Source: Deinococcus sp. KSM4-11 (GTDB taxonomy: Bacteria; Deinococcota; Deinococci; Deinococcales; Deinococcaceae). From it: 64,000 bases of DNA. Below the pieces are notes generated by a model that worked only from the letters and a program-made list of their open reading frames with translations, did not search any database and had not been told where the DNA came from. Both the position numbers and the translations under genes were made by a program. The stretch lies in the NCBI RefSeq assembly GCF_004801415.1, contig NZ_SSNX01000003.1:372001-436000 (forward strand). The letters are read 5' to 3'. Shown here in pieces: positions 51,430 to 62,239 of this stretch (position 1 is its first letter; every line of letters starts with the position of its first letter).

Positions 51430-52251
51430 TTACTGGAAGGCCCCGAGATTCAGGGGAATGCTGTACGCGCAGCTCGTGTCGGCCTCGGTGCGCAGCAGCA
51501 GATCGGTCTTGTCGCTCGCCCCGATCCCGGCCTTGAGCGGCTGGAAGTAGTAGACCAGCGTGCCCGCGAACGGCCCCTGGGCCGCCGGGGTGGCCGTGGA
51601 CGGAGTGCTGGTGGAGGCGGGCGTGGCCGCCGCCGGGGTCGTGGTGGCGGGGCTGGTGGCAGCGGGCGTGGTCGCCGTTCCGGCCGCCTCTGGTTTCCAG
51701 TCGTTCACGTACGACGAGCGCACCGGGGCGACCAGGGTGCCGTCCGGGCCTTTCAGGCGCACCAGATACGCGCCGCGGGCCTGCAAGCTGGGCAGGCCCC
51801 TCACGGCGATGTCCACCCGCAGTTCCCCGTCGGCCAGCCGCGCCTTGCTCAGATCGGGGCCGAGCGCGTCTTTCACGCTCAGGTTCTGGAACTTGTTGCG
51901 GGAGTCCTGTGCCTGGAAGGCCAGCTCATCCGCCTGACCGCTGAGGGTGATGGTGAGCGGGCGGCTGCCCGTTCCTGAGGCCTGCGGCGCGGCCAGCCAG
52001 TCGCTGATACAGGTGTCGCCGCCGTCGAAGGCAGTAACGGCCGCCGGGCCGGACACGAACGCGCCATCCTTGACGTTCAGGTCAACGGTCAGAAACGTGA
52101 CGACCGGATCACGGCGGGCATACGCGCCGTCGATGACGTTCTTCGCGGTCGTCTCCTCCAGTTTCGGCACCCAGGCGTGGGCGGGCGCGGACAGCGTGAG
52201 CAGGCTCAGCAGGGCGGCGGACAGGACGGACACGGCAGAGGATTGGCGCAT
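51430..52251 (-). CDS. Secreted protein of unknown function with Ala/Thr/Pro linker
   Basis: A 273-residue protein with a signal peptide (MRQSSAVSVLSAALLSLLTLSAPAHA, cleaved near 26). A beta-rich domain of about 150 residues follows. Residues about 195-225 are an Ala/Thr/Pro linker, and the last ~45 residues form a short module with one Cys (SCAYSIPLNL). It follows the TonB-like gene by 36 nt with AAGGAG at the start, so it belongs to the exbB-exbD-tonB-like operon. The function is unknown. Confidence 0.65.
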   Translation of the reverse strand: MRQSSAVSVLSAALLSLLTLSAPAHAWVPKLEETTAKNVIDGAYARRDPVVTFLTVDLNVKDGAFVSGPAAVTAFDGGDTCISDWLAAPQASGTGSRPLTITLSGQADELAFQAQDSRNKFQNLSVKDALGPDLSKARLADGELRVDIAVRGLPSLQARGAYLVRLKGPDGTLVAPVRSSYVNDWKPEAAGTATTPAATSPATTTPAAATPASTSTPSTATPAAQGPFAGTLVYYFQPLKAGIGASDKTDLLLRTEADTSCAYSIPLNLGAFQ

Positions 52252-52287
52252 GAGGACGGTCTCCTTGAAACACTTGACCCCGGGACG

Positions 52288-54306
52288 TCAGTCCTTGAGG
52301 TAAACGACGCGGCAGGCCTGACCTGCCGACTTGAACAGCGCCGTGGCGAGCACCGACAGGGACACGTCGGTGTACACGTTCGATTCCAGCGCGAGGGCAT
52401 TGGGCCGGATGCGGGCCGCCTTGATGCGGGTGACCTCGGGGAAGGCGGCGATCTGCGACTCGGACGTGATGTACGTGTGCAGGTTCCCCTCCTGGACGAG
52501 GTCGTTGCTGACGCCCTTGACTAGGGCCGCGTCCGGCCAGAGCTTGCGGCCCTGGTCGTCGTACACGGCGCTCGTCATGTCGCGCTGGAAGTTGCCCAGA
52601 CCGCGCACGTCGATGACCACCGTGCACGACAGGGGCTTCCCGGCCGAGGCGCCAGTACCGGCGGCACCGGCTCCGGCGCGTGCTGTCGTGCCGCCCGCGC
52701 CACCGGCTCCGCCGCCGGTACTTCCGTCCCCACCCGTCCCACCATTTCCGGCCGGCGCGACGCCACCACCTCCACCGGAACCGGCGGGTGAACCGGTGCC
52801 CGCCGCTCCCGCGCCGCCGCCGGCACCGCGCGCGGCGGGCGCGTCACCAGCTCCCCCGCTGCCGCCGGCCCCCGCACCGGCCGGGCCAGCCCCGGAGGGC
52901 GTCCCGACGGGCGCGGCGGGGCTGGCTGCCTCGGGCGCACGCGCCGGGGCGGGCGCAGAACTGGCCCCCGCGCGGGCAGGCGCAGCTCCGCTGCTCGACG
53001 TGGGAGCCGGCGACGTGATGGGGGTGGGGGCGGTCGGGGCCGCCGTGGGGCGCGCGGACACCACTGGGGCCGCCGATCCGCTTCCACCCCTGGCTGCGAC
53101 GGGCGCGGCCGGGGCCGCCGGTTCCGGTTCACTGACCGGTGTGCTCCTGGACGAGGTGGCGGGGGTGGGCGCGGCGCTGGTCTCGGCAGGCGTGACCGGG
53201 GTGGCGGCACGGGGCGTCACGGGACTGGGGGCGGCAGGCGCCGACGCCGCGGGCAAGGCCGGTTCGGCCGCCGGAGTGGCGGGTGAGGCCGAGGCGCGGG
53301 GCGTGATCGGCGCCGCGGGAGCGCTGGCGGGGGCCGTAACCGGCGCAGGCGTCGACCGGGCCGAGGTGGGCGTCGTGGTGGGGGCCGGGGTCACGCGGGC
53401 AGACGGCGTCGGCGTCCGCACCGCCGGGGCAGAAGCCACGGGGGCCGGAGACGGGGCCGGGGTCGTGACCCGCTGAGGAGCCGGGGCGGGCGTCGCCGTC
53501 GCGCGGGGACGGCTGGTAGGCACGGGCGGCGCCGTCTGGGCAGGGCGGGGCACGGGAACCGGTCTCAGGGCCGGCGCGGACCTGGGCGCGGGCGCCGGGG
53601 GGACGGGGGCCGTCCGGGTCACGGGGGCCGAGGTCGCGACAGGACTCGTCGGCCGCGTCACGGGAGCCGCCGCCTGCGTCGCCGGCCCGGACGCGCGGGC
53701 CACCTGGGCGGGTGCCGGCGTCCGCGTGGGGGCTGGGGTCACGGCTGGCGTGCGGGGGGCCGGACTGGCCTGCGCGGCGGACTGGGCCCGGGCCGCGGGT
53801 GGTGTCGTGGTCGCCCCGCCGGAGGATGCCGGTGCAGCCGTCGCCGGTGCCGGCCGTGCCGAGGGCGACGGCGTTGGCGACGGACTGGGCTTCACGACCG
53901 GCGGCTTCACGGCCACAGGCTTGACTGGCGGCGGCTTCACGGAAACGGACTTCGCGGGCGTGGGCACCGTGGGTTTAGGAACGTCGACCTCCGGCACCAC
54001 GGGCTCCGGCGCAGTGGTCTGAACGGGCACGTTAGGGAACTTGTTCGGCGGGATGATCGGTGCCGTGGGCGTGGCGGGTGACGTGGCCAGCTTCGGCGGC
54101 GCCAGCGGCACCACTTCCAGCGGCTGGGCCGACGACGGCGGGATCTTCACGTCAGCCAGGAACGCCAGCAGCCCGCCCAGCAGGGCCACGTGCACGGCCA
54201 CGGTCGCCAGGGTCGCGCGGCGTTTCTCGCGGCCCTCAGGCGTCAGGGGCGGGCGTGGCGGGCGGCCGGGGCCCGGGGCCGCGCCGGGCATGGGCTGGCT
54301 GGTCAT
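52288..54306 (-). CDS. TonB-like membrane-anchored protein with very long Pro/Ala/Thr region
   Basis: A 672-residue protein. A single N-terminal transmembrane segment (TLATVAVHVALLGGLLAFLAD, about 31-52) follows a cytoplasmic Pro-rich start. Residues about 60-460 are Pro/Ala/Thr-rich, including KPPPVKP repeats as in TonB, and 460-560 become Gly/Ala-rich. A folded C-terminal domain (about 565-672) has CTVVIDVRGLG and ends CRVVYLKD. The domain is not a classical TonB C-terminus. Its gene overlaps exbD (ATGA), so it is the third partner of an ExbBD motor. It may span the periplasm. Confidence 0.75.
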   Translation of the reverse strand: MTSQPMPGAAPGPGRPPRPPLTPEGREKRRATLATVAVHVALLGGLLAFLADVKIPPSSAQPLEVVPLAPPKLATSPATPTAPIIPPNKFPNVPVQTTAPEPVVPEVDVPKPTVPTPAKSVSVKPPPVKPVAVKPPVVKPSPSPTPSPSARPAPATAAPASSGGATTTPPAARAQSAAQASPAPRTPAVTPAPTRTPAPAQVARASGPATQAAAPVTRPTSPVATSAPVTRTAPVPPAPAPRSAPALRPVPVPRPAQTAPPVPTSRPRATATPAPAPQRVTTPAPSPAPVASAPAVRTPTPSARVTPAPTTTPTSARSTPAPVTAPASAPAAPITPRASASPATPAAEPALPAASAPAAPSPVTPRAATPVTPAETSAAPTPATSSRSTPVSEPEPAAPAAPVAARGGSGSAAPVVSARPTAAPTAPTPITSPAPTSSSGAAPARAGASSAPAPARAPEAASPAAPVGTPSGAGPAGAGAGGSGGAGDAPAARGAGGGAGAAGTGSPAGSGGGGGVAPAGNGGTGGDGSTGGGAGGAGGTTARAGAGAAGTGASAGKPLSCTVVIDVRGLGNFQRDMTSAVYDDQGRKLWPDAALVKGVSNDLVQEGNLHTYITSESQIAAFPEVTRIKAARIRPNALALESNVYTDVSLSVLATALFKSAGQACRVVYLKD

Positions 54307-54704
54307 GGCGTGGCCTTGGTACCCAGCGCCAGCTTCTGCCCGCCGGCCTTGCGGATCTCGTCCATCACACCGACCACCGTGCCGTACTGGCCTTTCTCAT
54401 CGGCGCGCAGTCCCACCACGCCGTCCGAAGCGCCCAGCAGGGGCTTCAGTTGCCCGGCCAGTTCACGCAGGGCGGTCGGCTGGCCGTTCAGGAAGACCTG
54501 ACCGCTGCTGTCCACGCTGACTACGGGCAGCGCGGTGGTCTGCTGCACGCTGGTGCTCGCGCCGGGCAGCGTGAGCGGCACGGCACGGTCGCGCGGCGCG
54601 AGGCTGCTGGTCAGGAAGAAGAAGATCAGCAGCAGCAGCACCACGTCCACCATGGGCGCGAAGTCGAAGGTCACGGCGTCCCCGCCGCGCGCGCGGGCTC
54701 TCAC
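54303..54704 (-). CDS. ExbD/TolR-family biopolymer transport protein
   Basis: A 133-residue protein with one N-terminal membrane helix carrying the conserved Asp (FAPMVDVVLLLLIFFFLTS, D19). A periplasmic domain follows. The GTG at 54704 overlaps the exbB-like stop (GTGA). With ExbB it forms the proton-driven motor for the TonB-like partner. Confidence 0.9.
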   Translation of the reverse strand: MRARARGGDAVTFDFAPMVDVVLLLLIFFFLTSSLAPRDRAVPLTLPGASTSVQQTTALPVVSVDSSGQVFLNGQPTALRELAGQLKPLLGASDGVVGLRADEKGQYGTVVGVMDEIRKAGGQKLALGTKATP

Positions 54705-55363
54705 CGGCGAACACCCCCAGGCAGCATGTCCTCAAAATTCAAGGACACTTCCGGGCGGCGCAGCCAGCCGGGCAGTTCCTCCCGCACGCGCTCGGCCTGC
54801 GTGGCGATCCGGTCGGCGCGGGCGCGCAGGGCGCCGCGCGCCACATACGCGACGATGGCGACGATCAGGCCGCCCGCCGTGTTGATCAGTGCCTCGCTGA
54901 TGCCCGTGGCGAGCTGCTCGGGCGTGGGCGCGGTCGTCTGGCTGAACACCAGGAACGAGCGCACCATGCCGATCACGGTGCCCAGCAGGCCCAGCAGCGG
55001 CGCGACCTGTGCGGCCGTGCCCAGCGCGCTCAGGCCCGCGTACAGGCGGTCTTCCTCGACCAGCAGCGCGCCCTGCATGGCACTGGACGCGGCCTCGACC
55101 CCACGGTCGGCTCGGCTCAGGCCCGCCCGCAATACGCTCACGGCGGGGCTGGGGTGGGCCGCGCGATCCACCTCGGCCAGGGCCGCGCCCGACCCGCTCT
55201 CGGCGGTGACGGCGCGGGCCCGTTCGATCAGCGCGCTGGCGTCCCGCCCCAGGCGCGTGAGCACCTGAACGCGCACGGCGACCAGGTAGACGACGTACAC
55301 GGACAGCAGCAGCAGCACCCACAGCAGGGGGCCGGCCGCGCGAATCAGGTCGAGGACATTCAC
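54701..55363 (-). CDS. ExbB/TolQ/MotA-family motor protein
   Basis: About 220 residues with three membrane segments (about 10-33, 116-140 and 155-175). LGTVIGMVRSFLVF and EALINTAGGLIVAIVAY are the ExbB/MotA signatures lining the proton path. The start is uncertain: GTG 55363 or TTG 55372. It is the first gene of the ExbB-ExbD-TonB-like operon. Confidence 0.88.
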   Translation of the reverse strand: MNVLDLIRAAGPLLWVLLLLSVYVVYLVAVRVQVLTRLGRDASALIERARAVTAESGSGAALAEVDRAAHPSPAVSVLRAGLSRADRGVEAASSAMQGALLVEEDRLYAGLSALGTAAQVAPLLGLLGTVIGMVRSFLVFSQTTAPTPEQLATGISEALINTAGGLIVAIVAYVARGALRARADRIATQAERVREELPGWLRRPEVSLNFEDMLPGGVRR

Positions 55364-55484
55364 ACCAACCAAGTAACACGCCGCTACGTGGCAAGCGTGA
55401 AAGGCCGATAGCCAGTCCTCATCTGCTGGTCATCTGCGGATCAGGAAGCGTGCAGCACGGCATGCAGAATCCGCAGTAAACCAC

Positions 55485-55550
55485 TCGACTTTAAGCCCCC
55501 AACCCGAGTAAAATACCGGGGCAAGTAGGAATCATTCTCAAGAAGGATTC
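55485..55550 (+). promoter_or_regulatory. suf promoter with downstream palindrome
   Basis: -35 TCGACT (55485-55490), 18 nt, -10 TAAAAT (55509-55514). A near-perfect palindrome GAATCATTCT-CA-AGAAGGATTC (55529-55550, one mismatch in ten pairs) lies at about +8 to +30, a position where a bound repressor blocks transcription. It resembles Fur-type half-sites but I cannot assign the regulator. Confidence 0.6.
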
Positions 55551-55597
55551 TGCCGCCCGCACGACCACACCCGCACCCGGGCGTGCCAAGGAGACCC

Positions 55598-56368
<771 letters not shown>

Positions 56369-56434
56369 GGCGGCAGCCCCGCACCCCAGGCCCGCAGCCT
56401 GACGCTCCCCACTCCGCCTCCGAAGGAGCTCCAC

Positions 56435-57841
<1,407 letters not shown>

Positions 57842-57845
57842 ACGG

Positions 57846-58316
57846 ATGGGAGGAGCCAAGTTGGGAGAACAGGAACGCTACGCCGATGCACTCCACATGC
57901 ATCTGACAGGCCTCACGCGTCAGTTGCGACAGGAACTGGCCGACCTCTTCTCTCAACCACTTCAATCCCAAGTCCACCGTCTTCTGTTTGAGTTGACGTT
58001 CGACACCATGGGTGCCCCCATCACAGTCTACGCATTTGACCATACTGGTAATCCATTGAGGTGGTTTGAAACGACGGAAACTAGGACACTTCTCCACCCG
58101 CATCGGCTCTATCCAGAGAGTCTGTCGGATGAGGAAGAGTTCTGGTCGGATGATGCTTTCCGCCAGACACTGCATTTTATCGCTGATTGGTTCTATCAAG
58201 TATGGCTGTCCGAGACCAAAGCTAAGTTCAACGGTGCGGCGTACCTACTCAGCTATTCGTACGACGCACCGGAGCAGTTCAACCTTCAGACAGGAGACTG
58301 GGAGCCGCTGCCATGA
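57846..58316 (+). CDS. Unknown protein inserted in the suf operon (lower GC)
   Basis: Up to 156 residues with no family I recognise. The sequence is acidic and aromatic: FELTFDTMGAPITVYAFDHTGN, then ETRTLLHPHRLYPE and FWSDDAFRQTLHFIADWFYQVW. The base composition is visibly lower in GC than its neighbours, which suggests recent acquisition. Two starts are possible: ATG 57846, or TTG 57861, which has GGGAGGAG 5 nt upstream. It is 4 nt after sufB, and its stop overlaps the cupin start (ATGA), so it is fully embedded in the operon. Confidence 0.55.
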   Translation: MGGAKLGEQERYADALHMHLTGLTRQLRQELADLFSQPLQSQVHRLLFELTFDTMGAPITVYAFDHTGNPLRWFETTETRTLLHPHRLYPESLSDEEEFWSDDAFRQTLHFIADWFYQVWLSETKAKFNGAAYLLSYSYDAPEQFNLQTGDWEPLP

Positions 58317-58648
58317 TCTCCCCCGCCACCGCTCCTCACTACACCTGGGCTGATGTCTGCGACGGCTGGAAGCTCGTGGACAAGCCGAACCTGAGTGTCA
58401 TTCAGGAACGGATGCCCACGGGCACGCAGGAAGTCCGGCATAAGCACTCGCGGGTGCGGCAGTTCTTCTACGTGCTGCGCGGCGAACTGACGCTGGACGT
58501 GGAGGGCGCGGCGCACGTCATTCCGGCCACAAGCGGTCTGGAAGTCGGGCCGGAGCAGGGGCATCAGGCCCGGAACGAGGGCGGGGAGGACGTGGAGTTT
58601 CTGGTCATCAGCGACGGGAACTCACGGGACGACCGGGTGGAGGGGTGA
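58313..58648 (+). CDS. Single-domain cupin protein
   Basis: A 111-residue cupin. The first motif is EVRHKHSRVRQFFYVLRGELTL-like (about 40-61), with two His in the barrel. The second is reduced to GLEVGPEQGHQARN (about 75-88). A metal site with H43, H45 and H83 is likely. It overlaps both neighbours (ATGA and GTGA). The role in Fe-S assembly is unknown; it may bind metal or a small metabolite. Confidence 0.8.
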   Translation: MISPATAPHYTWADVCDGWKLVDKPNLSVIQERMPTGTQEVRHKHSRVRQFFYVLRGELTLDVEGAAHVIPATSGLEVGPEQGHQARNEGGEDVEFLVISDGNSRDDRVEG

Positions 58649-59109
58649 CGGTGCGTGGCTGCGTGATCTGCGAGAAGCTGGCGGTGCTGGGCACGTTGCC
58701 CGCCAGTGAGAACGTGTGGGGCACGGAGCACTGGGCAGTCGTCCATGCGTTCGATACGGCTCTGGAGGGCTGGCTGGTGCTCCTGAGCAGAACGCACGCG
58801 CTCTCGTATGCCGACCTGAGCGACGACGCGGTGCAGGAGCTGGGGCTGGTGCAGAAACGGCTGACGGACGCTCTGCGGATGGTGGTCGGCGCGCAGAAGA
58901 CCTACGCGGTGACCTTCGCCGAGCATGGCGATTACCCGCATCTGCACGTGCATGTCATTCCCCGGATGCCGGATCAGGCCCCGGAGTTCAAAGGCCCGAA
59001 CATCTTCAAGTTGCTGGGCGTGCCGGCCGACCAGGCGGTATCGCAGGAGCGCCGGAACGAACTGGCGCAGCAACTCAACAACCATCTGAACCCAAAGGAG
59101 CAACAATGA
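58645..59109 (+). CDS. HIT-family nucleotide-binding hydrolase
   Basis: A 154-residue histidine-triad protein. The triad HLHVHVIPR (about 99-107) and the upstream VRGCVICEKL Cys pair, which may bind zinc as in HIT proteins, are visible. It hydrolyses or transfers nucleotidyl groups of an unknown substrate. The GTG start overlaps the cupin stop, and its own stop overlaps sufD (ATGA). Confidence 0.88.
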   Translation: MTVRGCVICEKLAVLGTLPASENVWGTEHWAVVHAFDTALEGWLVLLSRTHALSYADLSDDAVQELGLVQKRLTDALRMVVGAQKTYAVTFAEHGDYPHLHVHVIPRMPDQAPEFKGPNIFKLLGVPADQAVSQERRNELAQQLNNHLNPKEQQ

Positions 59110-60458
59110 CCCAATTCAATGATCAACTCGCGTTGCAGGCTGGCCCGGAGTGGCTGACTACGAAGCGTCAGGCAGGGCTGGAGCTGTTCAGCACGCTCGA
59201 TATCCCGACAGAGTCTGTGGAGGCGTGGAAGTACACGCGCGTCTCGGTGGACTTCACGAAGCTGCGCCCACACGGCAAGCGGGACGTGGTGTCCGACGTG
59301 TCGGCGCTGCCGCAGAGCGTGCAGGATCGCCTGACGGGGACTGACGTGGGCGCGTTCCTGGTGCTGGACGGCCCGGACGTGGTGTACCGCACGGAACTCC
59401 CGGCAGACTTGAGTGCGAAGGGCGTGATCTTCACGGATCTCAAGACGGCGGTCGAGCAGCACGCCGACAAGGTGCAGCAGTACCTGTACAGCGTGGTGCC
59501 GGCGGAGGTGCCGGACGACACGACGATTGCCGCGCCGGGCACGACGCCCAGCAAGTCGCCCGATCCGAGCGAGGGCAAGTTCTCGGCGCTGGCGGCGGCC
59601 CTGTGGACGAACGGCGCGTTCGTGTACGTGCCGCGCGGCGTGCAAGTGGAACTGCCCCTGGGGAGCTTCCGCGTGATGAGCGAGGCGGGGACGTACACGG
59701 CGACCCGCACCCTGGTTGTGGCCGAGGAAAACGCGCAGGTGACGTTCATCGACGAGCAGGACAGTGAGGAACTGCAAGGGACGTACGCGATTGGCGCGGT
59801 GGAACTCGTCGTGAAGGACGGGGCACGCGTGCGGTACGTGAGCATCCAGAACTGGGGCAAGGGCGTGACGCACATCCAGCGGCAGCGCGGCGACGTGGGC
59901 CGGGACGCCACCCTGAACTCGCTGGTCGTGACCATGGGGGGCACCCTCTCGCGCACGGAGATGCAGTCCTACCTGCGCGGACAGGGCAGCGACAGTGAGA
60001 TGCTGGCCCTGTACTTCGCGAACGAGGATCAGCACTTCGACCACTACACCTTGCAGCACCATGCGGCGCCGAACGCGCACAGCGACCTGCTGTACAAGGG
60101 CGTCAGCGATGACCAGAGCGTGGGCGTGTTCAGCGGCATGATCAAAGTCGATCTGCACGCACAGAAGACGGACGCGTACCAGAAGCACCGCACGCTGATG
60201 CTGAGCAGCGAGGCCCGCAACTTCAGCGTGCCGCAGCTGGAAATCAACGCGAACGACGTGCGTTGCAGCCACGGCAGCACGACCGGCCCGGTCGATCAGG
60301 AGGCGCTGTTCTTCCTGCGGTCACGCGGCATCAGCCGGGAAATCGCGGAGAAGATGCTGGTCACGGCATTCCTGGAGGACGTGCTGACCCGTGTGCCCCT
60401 CAGGAGCGTCGTGGAGTACATCGAGGGCATCATCGCGAAGAAGGTCGGCGCGGCGTAA
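59106..60458 (+). CDS. sufD: Fe-S cluster assembly protein SufD
   Basis: A 450-residue SufB paralogue. STLDIPTESVEAWKYTRVSV near the N-terminus is the SufD helical region. WTNGAFVYVPRGVQVELPL, then HAAPNAHSDLLYKGV, and the C-terminal catalytic-type FLRSRGISREIAEKMLV with EDVL-R-P are hallmarks. ATG 59106 overlaps the HIT stop. It forms the SufBCD complex, although separated from sufB by three genes. Confidence 0.95.
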   Translation: MTQFNDQLALQAGPEWLTTKRQAGLELFSTLDIPTESVEAWKYTRVSVDFTKLRPHGKRDVVSDVSALPQSVQDRLTGTDVGAFLVLDGPDVVYRTELPADLSAKGVIFTDLKTAVEQHADKVQQYLYSVVPAEVPDDTTIAAPGTTPSKSPDPSEGKFSALAAALWTNGAFVYVPRGVQVELPLGSFRVMSEAGTYTATRTLVVAEENAQVTFIDEQDSEELQGTYAIGAVELVVKDGARVRYVSIQNWGKGVTHIQRQRGDVGRDATLNSLVVTMGGTLSRTEMQSYLRGQGSDSEMLALYFANEDQHFDHYTLQHHAAPNAHSDLLYKGVSDDQSVGVFSGMIKVDLHAQKTDAYQKHRTLMLSSEARNFSVPQLEINANDVRCSHGSTTGPVDQEALFFLRSRGISREIAEKMLVTAFLEDVLTRVPLRSVVEYIEGIIAKKVGAA

Positions 60459-60503
60459 CGCGAGGAAAAGGAAAGGCGGTCAGTCCTGCGGGGCTGGCCG
60501 CTT

Positions 60504-60509
60504 TACAGT
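60504..60509 (+). promoter_or_regulatory. Leaderless-type -10 element of the ATP-grasp gene
   Basis: TACAGT lies 7 nt before the ATG at 60517, with no Shine-Dalgarno sequence. It supports this start rather than an upstream one. Confidence 0.45.
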
Positions 60510-60516
60510 GGCAGTC

Positions 60517-61311
60517 ATGACCCAAGCAGCCTGGCGCGTGGTGTTTCCCGCCGACTACTTCACCGCCCGGCAACCGGACGAGGCATTTGCCGATCAGGCG
60601 GCAGCGTTCGCCGGGCTGGGTTGGAAGGTGTCCACGTTCGCCCTCGACAGTGACCGCCGCTTCCGCCCTCCGCTGGAGCCGGACGAGTCCGTGCTCTACC
60701 GGGGGTGGATGCTCACTGGAGATGCATACCGCGATTTCGAGGACGCCGTGACCTCTGCAGGAGCCACGCTTGCCACGTCGCACGCGGCTTATCTGGCGGC
60801 GCACCACATCCCGAACTGGTACCCGCTGCTGGCCGACCTGACACCCAAAACGGTGTGCTTCAGTGACCTGACCGGCATGGATGGCAAGCTGGCAGAGTTG
60901 GGATGGGATGCGTTCTTCGTGAAAGACTACGTGAAGTCCTTGAAGACTGGCGCAGGCAGCGTCATCACCCGCCCGGAACACATAGGGGAGCTGATGGGAC
61001 GTATGGAACAGTTCCGGGGACAGATTGAGGGCGGCCTGTGCGTCCGTCAGTTCGAACCGCTGGAAACCCATACAGAGACGCGATACTTCGTGCGTGACGG
61101 ACACGCGTTCGAGGCCAATGGGAGCGCTGTGCCAGACATCGTACAGACCGTGGCCGAGCGAATTCCCTCTCCATTCTTCTCGGTGGATATAGCCCGCCGG
61201 TCAGACGGCGTATGGCGCGTCGTGGAAATAGGCGATGGTCAGGTGTCAGATCTGGTGGGCTGGACGGCCGAACAGTTCAAGATCGTCTGGATGGACGCGA
61301 TGCAAGAATGA
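60517..61311 (+). CDS. ATP-grasp domain protein
   Basis: A 264-residue protein of the ATP-grasp fold (DUF4343-like). Features: WYPLLADLTPKTVCFSD, FFVKDYVKSLKTGAGSVI (the ATP-binding lysine region), CVRQFEPLETHTETRYFV and WRVVEIGDGQVSDL (metal ligands near the end). Some such proteins ligate amino or carboxylate groups; the substrate is unknown. It is convergent with the flavoprotein gene and separate from suf. Confidence 0.7.
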   Translation: MTQAAWRVVFPADYFTARQPDEAFADQAAAFAGLGWKVSTFALDSDRRFRPPLEPDESVLYRGWMLTGDAYRDFEDAVTSAGATLATSHAAYLAAHHIPNWYPLLADLTPKTVCFSDLTGMDGKLAELGWDAFFVKDYVKSLKTGAGSVITRPEHIGELMGRMEQFRGQIEGGLCVRQFEPLETHTETRYFVRDGHAFEANGSAVPDIVQTVAERIPSPFFSVDIARRSDGVWRVVEIGDGQVSDLVGWTAEQFKIVWMDAMQE

Positions 61312-61314
61312 GTC

Positions 61315-61731
61315 CTACAATTCGATCTCACCGTCGTCCTCGCCCCACCAGTTCACGCGCTTGGCACTGACCTCGATCATGGTCAGGCCAGGCGTGTCCA
61401 GCCCTTCCTTGAACCACTGCTCAAGTTCCTTGTGCCAGTGCTCCGCCATGGCGTCCTTGTCGTCCTTCAGGGTCGCCTCGCCCTGCACAGCCACGAACAG
61501 GAAGCCCTTTTCGGCACGGAAGTTCAGCTGCACGTGCTTGTTCTTCTCGATGTCCTTCGCCGTGCGGGACTCGGCCCAGGTAAAGAAGTAGCTGGTGCCG
61601 TCGTACTCGACCTCGCCGTTGTTGCTCATGGGGCGGGATGCGAGGCGGCCGTAACTGGTGACGGTCGTCATCATGCACAGGTCGAGGCCACGCATTTTCT
61701 TCGCCAGGGTCGCCAATGATTTGTTCGCCAT
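61315..61731 (-). CDS. Pyridoxamine 5'-phosphate oxidase-like flavin-binding protein
   Basis: A 138-residue split-barrel protein of the general stress protein 26 type. Motifs: MMTTVTSYGRLASRPMSN, FFTWAESRTAKDIEKNKHVQLNF and FVAVQGEATLKDD, then GLTMIEVSAKRVNWW. It likely binds FMN or F420. Its 3' end is 4 nt from the ATP-grasp gene (convergent). TAGCAT is 5 nt before the ATG. Confidence 0.85.
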   Translation of the reverse strand: MANKSLATLAKKMRGLDLCMMTTVTSYGRLASRPMSNNGEVEYDGTSYFFTWAESRTAKDIEKNKHVQLNFRAEKGFLFVAVQGEATLKDDKDAMAEHWHKELEQWFKEGLDTPGLTMIEVSAKRVNWWGEDDGEIEL

Positions 61732-61861
61732 GCCCGATGCTAGGCAGCCGGGGTGCGGGCCGGTGCTGGCGGGGCTTCACCCTCCCCTGCGGGGGCGTGG
61801 AGCGGCCCTTCACCGTTCCCGCTTTGCGTGCCCGCCTTCAGACAGGGCGGCCCGGCCGGGG

Positions 61862-61867
61862 TATGAC
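61862..61867 (+). promoter_or_regulatory. Leaderless-type -10 element of the VOC gene
   Basis: TATGAC lies 6 nt before the ATG at 61874. Confidence 0.4.
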
Positions 61868-61873
61868 AGTTGG

Positions 61874-62230
61874 ATGCAGCTCAACCACCTGAACCTCAGC
61901 GTCACCGACGTGCCCGCCTGCGTGGAGATGTTCGAGACGTACTTCGGCTTCACCCGCTCCGACATGCCCGTGAACGAGCACATGGCGTTCCTGCACGACG
62001 AGGGCGGCTTCCTGCTCTCCATGTTCCGTGCGAAGGACGTGAGTTATCCGAAGTCCTTCCACGTCGGCTTCTTACAGGACACGCCCGAGCAGGTGCACGC
62101 CATCCGCGCACGTCTGCTGGAAGGCGGCTACGCCGTGCCGGAACCCCAGCAGAACCACGGCCGCCTGACCTTCTACTTCGATGCGCCCGGCGGCTTCGTG
62201 GTCGAGGTGGAGTCGTTCGTGGCCCGTTGA
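61874..62230 (+). CDS. VOC-family (glyoxalase/bleomycin-resistance fold) protein
   Basis: A 118-residue two-module betaalphabetabetabeta protein. MQLNHLNLSVTDVPACVEMFETYFGF and FDAPGGFVVEVESFV are typical. Metal ligands are probably H5, E53-region residues and E112. It may be an isomerase, dioxygenase or binding protein; no neighbour tells. The start is fixed by the conserved N-terminus and the -10-like hexamer. Confidence 0.82.
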   Translation: MQLNHLNLSVTDVPACVEMFETYFGFTRSDMPVNEHMAFLHDEGGFLLSMFRAKDVSYPKSFHVGFLQDTPEQVHAIRARLLEGGYAVPEPQQNHGRLTFYFDAPGGFVVEVESFVAR

Positions 62231-62239
62231 CCGAACCGC

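Noticed and set aside
52620..53480. Plus-strand Pro/Ala-rich frame inside the TonB-like gene
   Set aside because: Repetitive codons give open frames in all phases; only the minus frame has a membrane anchor and operon context.
53000..54000. Repeat array in the Pro/Ala/Thr region considered as a CRISPR or tandem repeat
   Set aside because: Irregular codon-level repetition without constant repeat or spacer length.
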